DNA from: Bacteroidaceae bacterium
GTDB taxonomy: Bacteria; Bacteroidota; Bacteroidia; Bacteroidales; Bacteroidaceae
Assembly (NCBI GenBank): GCA_017470425.1
Contig: JAFUYT010000034.1
Coordinates: 17,423 to 81,422, forward strand
Length of the DNA stretch: 64,000 nucleotides
Direction of reading: 5' to 3'
Shown here: positions 10,301 through 25,300 of the stretch, in pieces
Layout: every line of letters starts with the position of its first letter
Numbering within the stretch: the first letter of the stretch is position 1
The notes under the pieces: generated by a model
What the model was told of the DNA's origin: nothing
Seen by the model: only the letters and a program-made list of their open reading frames with translations
Databases searched by the model: none
Position numbers and translations under genes: made by a program

Positions 10301-13300
10301 ATTCTGCTCGACCAGCACGGCTGGGAGATTGCCCGTGTTCACCTGCCCAGCGGCCCCACCGACCCGAACCGTGCCGCCCGCTATCGCGAGATCCACAAGT
10401 ACAGCAGCCCGATGGTGGCGCGCTACCACTTCTGGAAGACCGGCTCCAAGGTGCCCGGCTATCATAAATACAAGGTGTCGGACTATGCCACCGTGAGCGA
10501 CGTTGATCTGACGGAATACACAGCCGATGAGCTGGGTCGTGAGGACATTACGGTGAAGGCGCCGAACCTCCCGAACTACGAGACGCAGGCCAAGGTGGGC
10601 AACGCGGAGCGCGACTGGTATGTCACCTACGACGTGAAGCCCGAGTACGCCAACGCCTACGGCGCCTTGCCTACCTCGGCGGGCTCCGCTTCGCCCTTCC
10701 TGCTGAAGCAGGGCGGCAAGTATGCCAAGATCAACGGCACATCGATTGACAAAGAATCATCGGCCGACCTGGAGAACACCGCCTACCACTGGTTCCTGAA
10801 GCCCAACTTCGAGATCGACGAGGAGATGGGCTACCTCTACGATGTCGAAGACGAGGGAGGTACCCCCATCAGCAAGGACGACACGAACCAGGGCTATTAC
10901 GACGACGGCAAGGCCGGCTTCGACCCCTACAACCTCCAGATCCAGAGCGTAGCGAACACTGCCCGCTACTTCACGGCCAACACCAGCGGCTCGACACCAT
11001 CGAGCGGCGTATGGGCCGGCACCTCGTCGGCCATCACCCTTGAGAACCTGGGCACCCAGCAGGCTCACGTCATGGGTCATGACCAGGCTGACATGAACAT
11101 CACCAACGCCACGTTCATGGTTGTCGATGACGGCAATGGCAATATGCGCTTGATGCCGCGCTTCGACCACGGCGTGGTCATGGACTTGTTCACTGGCCTC
11201 GCCGGTCAGGATGCCAAGGCTCCGGAGGGCGATGATGGCGCTGCCGACCAGTCGCTGGCGATCGAGTTGGTGCCCAAGGTCGTCCACAACTCCTCGGAGA
11301 TGGGCGCGATGGGCGGCACCTACGTGCTGGCCTCCGACTTCACCTCCACGGCTCCCATCGGCACTGCTACGAATCCCTTCGTGGGAAGCATCGACGGCCA
11401 GTTGAACCCCATCGCCCTGTCCAATCCTCTGGTGGCCTACGCTGACGGCGCCGTTATCAAGAACGTCATCGTGGAGAGCGCCACCATCAGCGGCGGCAAC
11501 GACGAGGACGACGTCGGTGCTATCTGCTGTGCCGCCACGGGCGACACCCGCATCTACAATTGCGGCATCCTGAGCGGCAGCGTCAGCGGAACGCGCTATA
11601 CCGGCGGCATCGTGGGTCGGCTCGCCGACTATTCGCGTGTCATCAACTGCTACAGCTACGCCAACATCACGGGCGGCTCGGAAGTAGGTGGAATAGTGGG
11701 CTATAATGTATTTGCAAGCACGGCTGCTAACCTTCACACAATGGTGATGAACTGTATGTTCTATGGCAACATCTCCGGCGCTACCACCGTAGCTCCGGTC
11801 TATGGCGGACAGAACATCAACAACCTGAAAAGCGGTGGTTTGAACACCTTCAACTACTATGCTTACGATATCCTGAAGGGCTCTACAATCAACAAATACA
11901 ACTGCGCCCTGGGCGTGGAGGAGAAGTTCCTGACGCGCTTCGAGTTCTATCGTCAGCTGCTGAACAGCAACCACCCCTTGGCCGCCTATTATGCCACCGG
12001 CAGCAAGGACAACGCCGATGAGATGGCCAAATGGGTATTGGAGACGGCAGACAGAAGCATCAGCAATCCCAAACCTTATCCCGTGCTCCGCGCCAAGGAG
12101 ACGGGTCGGAAGGATCCCTCCATCATCAACTATGACATCACGAATGCCCCAGACAGCGTGACCGTGGGACGCAACCACGGCGGCAAACTGGGCAAGACAC
12201 TCTCTGTCACCATCAGCGGCGTGGGCACCGGTGCCCCGGACGGAGCCAGCATCACGGCAGTAAGCCCTCTCTCCCTGCAGCGCACCGACAAGGACTTCGA
12301 CCGCTTCAACTTCAACTACGACAAGGTGCAGTTGCCCTACTACAACGACGTGGGTACAGGCAACTATACAAAGAACAAGGTGGTGACCGGCTGGAAGATT
12401 ACCGGCTTCACGGGCGGCACGGCAGGCACTTACACAGTTGGCGATGTCTGGGGCGGCTACAACTTTGCCGACCGCAAGAGCACCAACAAGGATCTCTATG
12501 GCACGGGCGGCAGCAACCGTGTGTTCTCGCAGGGAGCCTACTTCGATGTGCCCTACGGCGTGACCGGCATCACGATTGAACCCTACTGGGGTACGGCTGC
12601 CTATGTGAGCGATGAGTATATGGACGTCGTGCACGACACGGGTTATGGCGTAGAGAATGTCACTCAGTTGGGTCACCATTACGGTGTCAATAAGACGAAG
12701 GTCTCCATCAACGGCGATCTTCAGGAGGTACATACCTCCATCAGTAGTGCCGTGGGAACCTTGAGCGGCGCCACCGTCTATGACAATGCTGTTGTGCTGG
12801 TTGGCAATGTGCATCAGGGTGCTTCGCCGTCCACCGGTGCTACGCCCTTTACCCTGATGTCAGCCGACCTGGACTTCGATAACGAGCCTGACAATAGTCT
12901 CATACTGAGCCATAATGGCCGTGACAACGGTACCGTGTCGCCCATCCGCTTCGACTTCCTGAATGTACCCGGTATCGCGATGGCTCAGAAACCCAATGGT
13001 GCCACGTCGTTCCGAAACGTAAGTATCTACAAGCCGAAGGGATGGTTCGAGGTTACGAACACCTGCAACATCTACTTCGTGCAGTTTGAGTGTGACAACG
13101 GCGGCAAGTCTGCCGCGCCCGTCATTCTCCTGGGCGGACTGTATGACCAGTTCGTGTCCACGCAGAAGAGCAACCCTGGTACCAACACATCCTACATCCA
13201 CATCGGCGGTAATGCCTGGTTCAAGGACTTCGGAAACGGCACCCACAGTGATGGTGCCAACTTCACTCCTCACATTCCTGTTTCCGTGACGGGCGGCGAC

Positions 13301-16300
13301 TTCGAGGGCTTCTATCTATCAGGTACATACAAACCCGACGCTGCCGTCAAGGCCGACAATGCGGAGTGCTACATCAGCGGCGGCCGCTTCATCGAGGTGG
13401 CCGGTGCAGCTCAGCAGCAGGTCAACGGCAATGTGCAGTGGCAGATCTATAATGCCGACATCACCGACTTCTACGGTGGTGGTGTCAACGCCGACAAGCC
13501 CGTGACAGGCAATATCACCATCGACATCACGGGCAGCCACGTGGGCACCTTCTGCGGTGGCCCGAAGTTCGGCAACATGGCCACGGGCAAGGAAGTCACC
13601 ACCCGCGCCGTGGGATGCACCTTCGACTACTTCTTTGGTGCTGGCTACGGCGGTATCTCCTACAACCGTGTGAGAACGCAGGATGCTACCAGTCCTAATT
13701 TCAGCTCATGGCAAGGTAACTACACGGGCAATCGGGGTAAATACCTGTCGGGGAACAAGGGTGTGGCCACTGATTTCGACTATGAGTTCTTCGTGTGGTC
13801 AACGGGTGCTACGGGCGGCCGCTTCTACGTGAAGTACTCTTCGCTCTCTACAGCCCAGACCAAGAATGTCTCTTCCACGCTCACCGGTTGCCTGATCAAT
13901 CGTCATTTCTATGGCGGCGGTAAGCTGGGTAATGTGGATGGTACAGCCACCTCAGTGCTCAACGGCTGCACCGTAGAGGGCAATGTCTTCGGCGGCGGCT
14001 ATTCTGCCGAGCATCCTACGGTTCCCATCCGCTCGGGCGGCTTTGCGACGGTTCCTAAGATTGATACGAATGCCGGTGTGTTTGATATGGGTGAGATGAC
14101 AGCCACGGAAGACTACACCCTCGTTGCGGGCACCCTGGTCAATAACCAGTCTGCCATCAACGCCACCGCCAAGACCATCATCACGGATGTCGATCTGAAC
14201 TCGCTGGGCCAGGTGACCCATGCCGACCTCACCATCAGCGGCAATACCATTGTCCGCGGTAAGATCTTCGACGAGAATGGTGATATCATCGAAACGACTG
14301 GCGGAGTCTTCGGCGGAGGTGATATGTCGGCCGTCAATGGAAATACGAGGGTCGATGTCCAGAACACTGAAGACACGGAGGGCATTCTGAATGTCTTCGG
14401 CGGCGGTAATACGGCCGATGTTGTGGGTAACACCGAAGTGTTCCTGACGGCTGGTACTGTCCTTCAGGATGTCTATGGCGGCGGTAAGGGTCAGACGACC
14501 ATCGTCGGCGGTGACGTCGTGGTGAACATCGGCACGAAGACTGGCGAATCAGCACCTTATACCTATACTGGCACGGCTACCGTAAACGGCAGCGTCTATG
14601 GTGGTAGTGCCTTTGGCGCGGTCAACACCACCGGCGGACAGACCGTAGTCAATCTCTATGGCTGCACGAGTGTCAGCAACGTCTATGGCGGCGGCTTGGG
14701 CCAGCTCGCAACGGGCACCCCAGGTGATCCCGGCTATGTAGCAGCCATCGCGGCGCAGAACTTCGGTAACACGTCGGTCAACATGGAGAGTGCTGCTGCG
14801 GAAAGTGCCACCGTGAAGTTCAGCAACGTGACAGGAGCCATCTATGGCGGCGCGAACGTCAACGGCGTACTGAAGCAGGATGCCACGGTGACGCTCCTCG
14901 GCGGCACCGTGGGCACGGTGCCGGGCGAGGGCGAACGTACGAAGGATGTCGTCTTCGGCGGCGGTAAGGGTGAACCTACGCTCGTCGAGGGCAACGTGAC
15001 GGTGAATATCGGCACGAAGACAGGCGAAGTGTACGCTGGCAATGCCACTATCAACGGTAGCGTTTATGGCGGCTCGGCGCTGGGCAACACCAATGCTGAG
15101 AGCTCGTCGAGCTACCATACCGACAAGACTACGACCGTCAACCTCTTCGGCGGCACCATCTACGGCGATGCCTACGGCGGCGGTCTCGGTCAGAAGAACA
15201 GCGTGAACGGCGCCATGAGCGACATCGTGTCCTACGTGGGCGGCGATGTCCTGGTGCTGCTCGACGGCGCCAAGATTACGGGCAACGTCTTCGGCTGCAA
15301 CAACCTCAACGGTACGCCGAAGGGCCATGTGAAGGTCTGGGTGATGCGGACGAACAACATCACCAGCAACGAATACAAAGGCAACAGCGCGACAGCGCTG
15401 TCCGGCCGCACCACCTACGATGTCGCTGCCGTCTATGGCGGCGGCAACCAGGCGGACTATGACCCGACGGATGCTCACATTGTCTTAGACAAGGAAGATC
15501 CGAAATATGAGGAGAAGCTCGCCAATTTCAATGGAGCCTTCGCCGAGGTGCTCATCGAAGGCTGCGCCGAGACCAGCATTCAGTATGTTTATGGCGGCGG
15601 TAATGCCGCTGCCGTGCCGGCCACGGAGATTACTATCAACAGCTGCTATATCATTGACCAGGTGTTTGGTGGCGGTAACGGTGCGGGCACGGGTAACCCG
15701 GGTGCCAATGTGGGCATCTATGACAATAATGGTACGCCTACGGACTATGGCACAGGTATTGCTAAGACCAAACTCATTGGTGGCCAGATTCACTACGTCT
15801 ATGGAGGTAGTAACACGCTGGGTAATGTGCGCGGCGGCACATCATTGGAGCGCAAGGAGTCCAACACGTGCGAACTGAAGATAGGAGAGATCTATGGTGC
15901 GGGACAGGTGGCGCCGATGGACGGCGATGTGAACATCGAGTTGGATTGTATGCCCGAGGAATTTGTCGAAGCTGTATATGGCGGTGCCAAGAACGCCACC
16001 ATCAACGGCAACGTCAGTCTGACGGTGAGAAGCGGTAAGTTCGGCCGCGTGTTCGGCGGCAACAACCTGGGCGGCAGCATCAACGGTTCCATTACGGTGA
16101 ACGCCTACGAAGGAGGCTGCGACCCCCTCATCATCGGTGAGCTCTATGGCGGCGGCTATAATGCTCCGTACTCTATTTATGGTTGTAATGACGATGACGA
16201 GGATGGCATCTGGACACCCAATGCCGAGGCCGGAGAGCCCCATGTCGTTCAGGATGCCGAGCATCCCGCAGTAGGAGTCTATGTATGGTCATGTACCTCT

Positions 16301-19300
16301 ATCGGCAAGGTGTTCGGTGGCGGCTACGGTGCCACGGCTGATGTGGTCGGCAACACCCGTGTCTGGATTAACCTGCAGAAGGGTCGTGTGAACGAGGTTG
16401 AACAAGACCATATCGGCAAGATTGGACAGGTGTTCGGTGGCGGCAATATGGGTAAGGTGAAGGGCAATGTCTCCATCGAGATTGGCACGGAGACGTCATC
16501 AGAGGATATCGGTGTTAACATCATCGACGGGGATGACTACCTCAAGCCGGATGGCTCTTCCATCTCGATTGAAGCTGGCATCTATGGCGGCGGCAATGAA
16601 GCCGACGTGGATGGCGATGTGGCGCTCCATATCGGAACAGAGAACCAAAAGATTGATGGCGACCCCTCTGTCACCATCGAAGGCGACATCTTCGGCGGCG
16701 GCTATGGTGAGGCGACCACCGTCACGGGCAATGTCGAGGTGAATATCGGTAAGGACAATGCAGGAACGCCCGTGGGATACGCCAACATCACCGGCGATGT
16801 CTATGGTGGCAGCGCCAAGGGTAAGGTGAATGCCACGAAGGGCGTGAGCCCAGCCTTCTCCGCAACAGCAGGGAAGGAAACACATGTCAACTTCTATGGC
16901 GGCTCCATCACGGGTAACATCTATGGTGGCGGTCTGGGCGACAATGTTGGCTCTCATGCCGCCGATGTCTATGGCCCCGTCACGGTGACCGTCGAGGGCG
17001 GCAGCGTCACGAATGTCTTTGGCTGTAACAATGTGCTGGGCTCTCCGAAGAGCACGGCCGCGGTGACCTTCAACGGGGGAACCGTTGCAGAGAATATCTA
17101 TGGCGGCGGCAAGGATGCTGCCTATGATACCGGCGACAGCAGCACCGGCAGCGTCAGCGTGACCCTCAACGGGGGAACCGTTGCGCACGCTGTGTTTGGC
17201 GGCGGCCTGGGTGAGACGGCTGTTGTGAATGGCGCTACGACGGTGACGCTCAACGGGGGCACCGTTGAGAACACTGTCTATGGCGGCGGCAGCCTGGGTG
17301 ATGTGACCGGGGCTGTCACGGTGGCTCTCAACGGGGGCACCGTTTCGCACGATGTCTATGGCGGCGGTGCGCTGGCCAGTACCAATACAGAATATACAGC
17401 AGGCAGCGCGCCCGCAAATACCTATGTAACGAATGTGACGCTGGCAGGCGCCACCGTCACGGGTGACGTCTATGGTGGCGGCTTAGGGCAGTTAGCGGCA
17501 GCAGCCGTTCTTTATACCGCAGAAGACGCGGAAGTCATTGCAGGCACGAAGTCCGTCGGGGACGTGAAGACACCGGCCACGACAGCGGTAGCCGCCAACG
17601 TCGGCGGTCCCGTCACGGTGACCGTCACTAACGGTTCGGCCACGAATGTCTATGGCTGTAACAATGTCAACGGTGCGCCGCAGCAGACGGTGGCTGTCGT
17701 CATCGGTACGAAGACGGGCGCATCGGCTCCCTACACCTACGGCGGCACGGGCATCATCTCCGGCAGTGTCTATGGCGGCGGCAATGTGGCCGCCTACACG
17801 GGCAATCCTACGGTGACGCTCTACGGCGGCACCGTCAACACCAATGTCTTTGGTGGTGGTCTCGGTGCTACGGCCATCGTGACGGGCAACACCGCTGTCA
17901 CCATGGAGGGCGGCACCGTCCGCAACGACGTCTATGGCGGCGGCAGTCAGGCCGATGTCACGGGCAGCGTGGCTGTCACCATTGCTGGCGGAACTGTCAC
18001 CAATGATGTCTATGGCGGCGGTGCGCTGGCCAATACGAACACGGCGAACTGGGATGAGGCAAATCTTTCCACGACGTATGAAAAGATTACGGCCACGCTG
18101 ACAACTGGTGTCAGTGATGTTGCTGGACTCTATAAAAAGGATGGCGTTAATTACATCATACAAGGAGCCAATGCAACAGCAGAAGGAGGTGCCGAGTATT
18201 ACAGACGTTTCGATACGGCTTGGGCAGAAGGCAAGACTTCAGCCAGCAACACAACTACAGTTATACTCATCGGAGGAACCATCGGCAATGTCTTTGGTGG
18301 TGGTCTGGGTAACGATGAGACGCCTGTATATGTCTATGGCGATGTCACTGTCCATCTTAATAATGCTACCGAGAGAACCACTTATGGTGGCACAGGTGCA
18401 TCTTTTACGCGAGAGATTGCACAGAATATTGTTGTTGCAGGTACGAATTACCCAACTATACCTACGACAGGCAAGATCTTTGGAGCTAATAACTTCAATG
18501 GTTCGCCTAAGGGCAATGTCACAGTAGAAATCTGGGCTACAAAACGAGTTGACGGAAAAGCTCATGTCCTCGGCGAATATGAAGTTCATGGCGTCTATGG
18601 TGGCGGTAATCTGGCAGACTATTTACCCGCTACAGCTAAAGAGACGAAGGTGATTATTCATGGTTGTGATGAGACTTCTATTGAGTACGTCTATGGCGGC
18701 GGTAATTCTGCTTCTGTACCCTCTACCGATGTTACAATCTATGGCTCCTTTGATATCGGTTATGCCTTTGGTGGTGGTAATGGTAGTAAGCCCGTTAAGA
18801 ACAGCGCCGGCACTTGGGTTGCCAATGGCGGTGCTATGGTGACGGGTGACGCCAATATTTCTGCTCGTGGCGGCAGAATCGGTCAGGTCTTTGGTGGCAG
18901 TGATGCAAAGGGCGATATCCTTGGCAACTCGAATGCCGATATAACGACAACTACAGACCAGGAATGTTCATTGACGCTGACCCGATTCTTCGGAGCTGGT
19001 AATGAGGCAAACGTAGCAGGAGATGTGAATCTGATTCTCTCCGGATGTGCCTCAGATAATATCCAGTTCGTACACGGAGGCTCTTATAATGCTCATATTA
19101 CAGGTAATGTGAATCTGACTATTACCAGCGGCTACTATACCAATGTCTTTGGTGGCAATGATGCGCGCGGCAGTATTGGCGGGAACATTACGGTCAATAT
19201 AGAAGAGACGGATGCCTGTAAGCCTATTGTCATCCAGAATCTTATTGGTGGTGGTAATGAAGCCCCTTATCCTGGCAAGAAGAAAGACGGCACCGAATAT

Positions 19301-22300
19301 TCCGAGCCTGGAAAAGTCACGGTAAACATCAAGTCGGCTACGCGTATAGACAAAGTCTATGGTGGTGGCTACAAAGCCGATGTTAAAGGTGATACCGAAG
19401 TCAATATCAATATGATGAAGGGTTCAATGGCAAATACCGAACTGACGCGTCCAGCCAGTTATACGGGAGAAACCATACCCAACGTACATATCACAGAAGG
19501 TAAAACATATATTAATGATGCCATTGGAACCATTGGCGATGTCTTTGGCGGTGGCAACGAAGGTAATGTCATCGGCAGTACTACCGTAAACATAGGAACA
19601 GCTTCTACAATAAAGATTCTGAAGCGAGTAGGCGGTAACGCTGGCGGAGCCCTTATAGATGCAAGCGACAGACCTGTCTATGATGGAGAAGGCAAGATTA
19701 TCAAGGATGGTGACGTACCCCGTACTGTTGCAGAAGTCGATGCGGATGTTCTTGGCGCGCACATCACAGGCGATGTGTTTGGCGGTGGCAATCTGGCCTA
19801 TGTTACGGGAAATACTACGGTGAATATCAGTACGGTGGATTTGTCCGACAAAGAAGATGTCAAGATAGACTCTGGCAGCGTCTATGGCGGTGGCAGCCAG
19901 GCCGACGTACATGGCAATACCACGGTGACAATGTCGGGCGGCTACGTCTTCAATGGTATCTTTGGCGGTGGTCTGGCTGGTTCGGTGGGAACGTTCACCA
20001 GAGATTATGGGCAAACGATCGATGGGTTTGACCACTCTACACATACGTGTATCGGTAAGCCCACCGATTGTGCTGATGGTACGGGTAAATGTACGGTGGT
20101 GGTTAACGGCGGCCAGATAGGTCCCGTGACGGTGGCAACACAGGGTATGACCCGGGCGGCAGCCAGCGGCGGCCCTGTAGCTGAAGGCTGGGTATGGGGC
20201 GGCGGCTGTGGTATGATGGAAGACCCGGCGGTTGATCCTGACACCCACTTCAAGACCTACGTCGGAAGTACCGATGTCACCATCGGTGGCTCGGCCTTCA
20301 TCCTGGAGTCCATCATCGGCGGTGGCGAGTTCGGACGTGTGCTGGGCAATACCTTGGTGAAGATTGAAGGTGGTCAGATAGGCGTAGGAGAAAACTCTCT
20401 TGATGGAAGCGGTAATCCTAAGCCATATTCTGAAGATTTGTGGGAAGCGGCAGCTGCGGCTATCACATCGGGCAATGCTGATGACATTGCAACGGTGGCA
20501 GCACAGATGCCCGAATGTTCGCATTTCGATTACGGAAGGGACACTAATAGCGACGGCGTAAAAGACGAATTCGTGGTTTACGACCCATACTATGAAGATC
20601 CCCAATATGCATCGACACATATCGGTCCGGCCAGCACTTCCAATCCTTCCGACGGACACACGTGGATAGGCTGCGTGTTCGGCGGCGGCTCCGGCTATAT
20701 GCCCTACAAGAAGGCAGACGGTACCGGCTATGACTGGCACCCCTCTGCAGGTCTGGTAGAAGGAAATACCGAGGTCCGCATCACCGGCGGCCATATCCTG
20801 ACGAATGTGTATGGCGGCAACGAATATACTGACGTGGTGGGTTCCTGTACGGTCACGATGTCTGGTGGCACCATTGGCGTGCCGCGCACACTGCCCCAGA
20901 TTGCTAACCACCCGGTCACGTGCTACCTCTTCGGTGGTGGCAAGGGCGACCAGCGTACACATTTCAATAAGATGACGAACGTCGGCAGCACGAATGTCAC
21001 GGTCAGCGGCGGTATCATCTATGGCTCAGTCTTCGGCGGTGCCGAGGATGGTCACGTCCTGGGCAACGCTGCTGTCACCATCAGCGGCGGCACCATCGGC
21101 ACCTGGGGTACCTCCTATGTCGATGGCAACGTCTTCGGCGGCGGCCGCGGCTTCTCAGGCGAATCCTTGACAGCCGGTAGCATCGGTGGCAACGTGGATG
21201 TCACGATCAGCGGTGGCACGATGCTCGGCAGCATCTATGGCGGCGGCCGTATGGCGGCCGTGGGCATTGACTTCACCCCAGTTTCTGATCCCTCCTACGG
21301 TCAGCTCGTAGATGAAGAAGATGGTGGCCCGACTCATGGCCATGTCACCGTCAACATCACGGGCGGCACCATCGGCCGGGACTTTGGCACGACTCCGCCA
21401 GAGGGTGCCGAACACAGCGGCAACGTCTTCGGCGGCAGCATGGGACGTAACACGCTCCTCAACGGTTCAATCAATGAGCTGTGGCCGAAGATTGGTGTGG
21501 TGAAGGTGACCGACGTCAGCATCAGTGGCACTGCCGACATCAAGCGGAGTGTCTATGGCGGCAGTGAGTTTTCCGTCGTGCGCAACCGGGCCACTGTGAA
21601 TATCTTGGGTGGCACCGTAGGTGGCAGCGTCTATGGCGGTGGCTACGGCAGCGACGACCACGCAACGAGGACGGTCATCACGGCGGGCGGCTACGCCAGC
21701 ATCCCCACGATCTATTACACCTTCACGCCGATGGTGTGGAATGGCTGCGTGTCTGGCAACACCCATGTCAATATCTCCGGCGGCACGGTGAAGAAGAACG
21801 TCTATGGCGGCGGCTATCTGGCCTCCGTGGGCCTCATTAACTTTAACAGCGATGCCGCAGGCAACTTCAACTATGTGAAGAAGCATGAGGACTTGTCGAA
21901 CAGCTTTGCCCTGAGCTGGCCTTACGAACACCAGTACATCGCGGCAGCACCCAACGATGCTGCTTCGGTAGATGGCGGTGCCGGAGTAGAGGGCGCGGGA
22001 ATCGGCGGCAAGGCCACCGTTACTATCACCGGCGGCCACATTGGCGACACGACTGATAACACAACCGGCTATGTCTTCGGCGGCAGCAAGGGTAAGACCA
22101 TGGAGCGCTATGCCGAGGCTGCCTGCGCCAACGTGCGTGAGACGGAGGTCAATATCCGCTATTCTTCCACTGCCTCCGATTTGTCTTCTGCTGACTGCAT
22201 CCAGGGTGCCGTCTATGGTGGTGGCGAGGACGGTCACGTCTATGAGAATGCCGTTGTCAACATCACTGGCGGTCTCATCGGCATGAGCGTCTATGGCGGC

Positions 22301-25300
22301 GGAAAGGGTATCACCCCCTATGCAGGCAAGAAACGGAACACCACCGCTCCCTATGCTGAAGTCGATGCCGAGATCAACAGTTGGACAGCCGGCAAGGTCT
22401 ATGGCAACGCCACGGTGACGATGAGCGGTGGCCACGTCATGCGCAACATCTTCGGTGGCGGCTACTACGCCTCCGTGGGTAAGGGCAACTATGCCGGCGG
22501 TGCCGATGACTACTTCACAAGCGGCTTCGGCGAGACGCTCACCGGCAACCTGTGGACCAGTGAAACGGTGGCTGCCGGTTTGCCCGACAGCGAACGCGAC
22601 AACGCCTGGCACTTCCTCAACAGCGGTCTGACCACCGTCACCGTGACGGACGGCACCGTGGGTACGCCCGACGGCACCTACGACGGCAACGCTACCGGGC
22701 AGATCTATGGCGGCAGCCGCGGTGCGGCAGCCATGGACTTAGGCACCACGGAGTTGGGTTCCCATCCCCGTTACGAATTTACCCCTGACTTCTATCTGGG
22801 CTATACTAATCAGACCAGTGTCACCATCGGTGATGCCGAACACGCTCCCACCATCTATGGCTCTGTCTATGGCGGTGGCCGTGACGGACTGGTGCGCCGC
22901 CACGCCCATGTCACCATCAACAACGGTACCATCGGACTGGCATACAGCAGTAGTGATGCTTACCGTCGTGACCGCGGCAACGTCTATGGCTCGGGCTCGG
23001 GCCTCAGCACATGGGACGGTACGCACCATGGCACGTCGTCCGGCACCATTGCCTACAACACGACCGTCACCATCAACGGCGGTACCATCCACCAGAATGT
23101 CTATGGTGGCGGTGCCATGGCCAGCGTCGGTCCCCCGCTGTTCGGCGACGACTATGCCAGCAAAGCGCAGTCGCTCTGCACAGTCAACATCAATGGTGGC
23201 ACCATCGGTTCGACAACAGACCACGACACCAATAAATATGGCGGCAATGTCTTCGGCTCCAGCCGAGGTGGCGATTTCGCCGCAGGTGAGTCGCCCGAAG
23301 TGCTGGCCACCACGCTCTGGACACAGGTCAACGTCAATGGTGGCACCATCGCCGGCAATGTCTATGGCGGTGGTGAGGCTGGTATCGTGCGCAAGAGCGC
23401 TGAGGTCAACCTGAAGGGTGGCGAAATCAAGCACACTGCCTACGGCGGTGGCCAGGGTACGACGGCCATTGCAGCCAATGTGGGCGGCAACACTACCGTG
23501 CTGCTGAATCAAGGCGTAGCTGCCACTGCCAAGGGTTGTATCGTGGATAAAATCTTCGGTTGCAACGACCAGAACGGCACGCCGAAGGGTCATGCCCTCG
23601 TACATGTCTATGCCACGCAGAATAGTGCCACGGGTGATATTCAGACCAAGGTCGATGATCCTTCTGTTGACTATGACGTCACCGCCGTCTATGGCGGCGG
23701 TGACCTGGCGCAGTACGAGCCCGACGGTGCCGACGACTACACCGAGGTCCTCATCGAAGGCTGTGACTACACCAGCATTCAGCAAGTCTATGGTGGCGGC
23801 AATGCCGCCTGCGTGCCGGCTACGAATGTCCGCGTGTCGGAGTGCCATATCATCAACGAACTCTTCGGCGGCGGCAACGGCTTGGACAAATACGAGAAGG
23901 ACGGCAAGTGGTATGAGAACCCGGGTGCCAACGTGGGCTATTATCCGCTGGAGCATCATGTGACCGACGGCACGCAGGGCACCGGCGCTGATGCAGCGAA
24001 CGCTTATAAGACTTTCGTGAACACCTCTCCCGATGCCACGACGAAGGAGGCTCGCCAGACCCCTACCAACGGTTACATCTATGGTACCGGCTGGGCCACG
24101 ACGACTGTCACCGGCGGACATATCAACTTTGTCTATGGGGGCAGTAACGAGAAGGGTAACATCCGTTCCGTGGCGCTCTCGCAGTACCAGAAGTCTGGCA
24201 CGTGCCCCTTGGCAACAGGTACGACCTACGGTGGCAGTAAGAATGCCGAGATCGATGCCGAGATCCGCGTGGTGATGGACTGCGTGACTGATGGCGGCAC
24301 CTACTACGGCGGTTCTGCGAACTCGGACATCAACAACAACGTGACCATCGATATCACCAACGGCACCTACGAGAAGGTGTTCGGCGGCAACGACCACTCC
24401 GGAACCATCAATGGTTCCATCACCATCAACATCGAGGAGCGCGGCTGCACACCTATCTTCATCGGTGAACTGTATGGCGGCGGCAACGAGGCCGACTACT
24501 CCATCTATGGCTATAACATCACAAAAGACGGCAGCGGAAACGTTACCGGGCGCACAGCACTCAAGAAAGGTGAAACAGGTGCACTGGAAACGCCCCACCG
24601 CGACCCGCAGATCAACATTATCTCTGCGACCCACATCGGCAACATCTACGGTGGCGGATACAAGGCCAGGATGATCGGCAGCCCGACTGTCAATGTGAAC
24701 ATGACCAACGGCATCATCACAGAAGACTATGCGGGAGATGCTAATTTCACGGTAGATACTCACACGGTCAATGGAAATACCTACAAGGTCATCAGCAACG
24801 ACGGCATCGCCACCCTCGCCATCGGAACTATCGGCAACATCTTCGGCGGCGGCAACCTGGCCGATGTCATCGGCAACACCACCGTGGAAGTAGGCACCGG
24901 ACAGTGGCGCAACGCGGACGGCGACCTCGAGACGATGGGCACCGACGGCACGACCTACCGCTATAATACGACCTCCGAGAAGTGGGAGTACCTGACAGCA
25001 GGACATTACGAGGCAGTCGAGGGCACGCCCGCTCCAGCCCGCAACGCAGCCTTCATCACCGGCTCTGTCTATGGCGGCGGCAAGATGGGGCACGTGGGCG
25101 ACTTCACGCTCGACGCCAACGGCAAGCCCGTCAGCTGTGCCGACGGCACCGGCACCAGCACCGTGGTCATCAGCAACGGCAACATAGGTCCCGATGACAT
25201 GACGATGTTCCACTTAGACGAGGATGATAAGATCAAGACAGGCGACTATCCCGATGACTATGGTCATGTGTTCGGCGGCGGACAGGGCACGCTGGACTAT

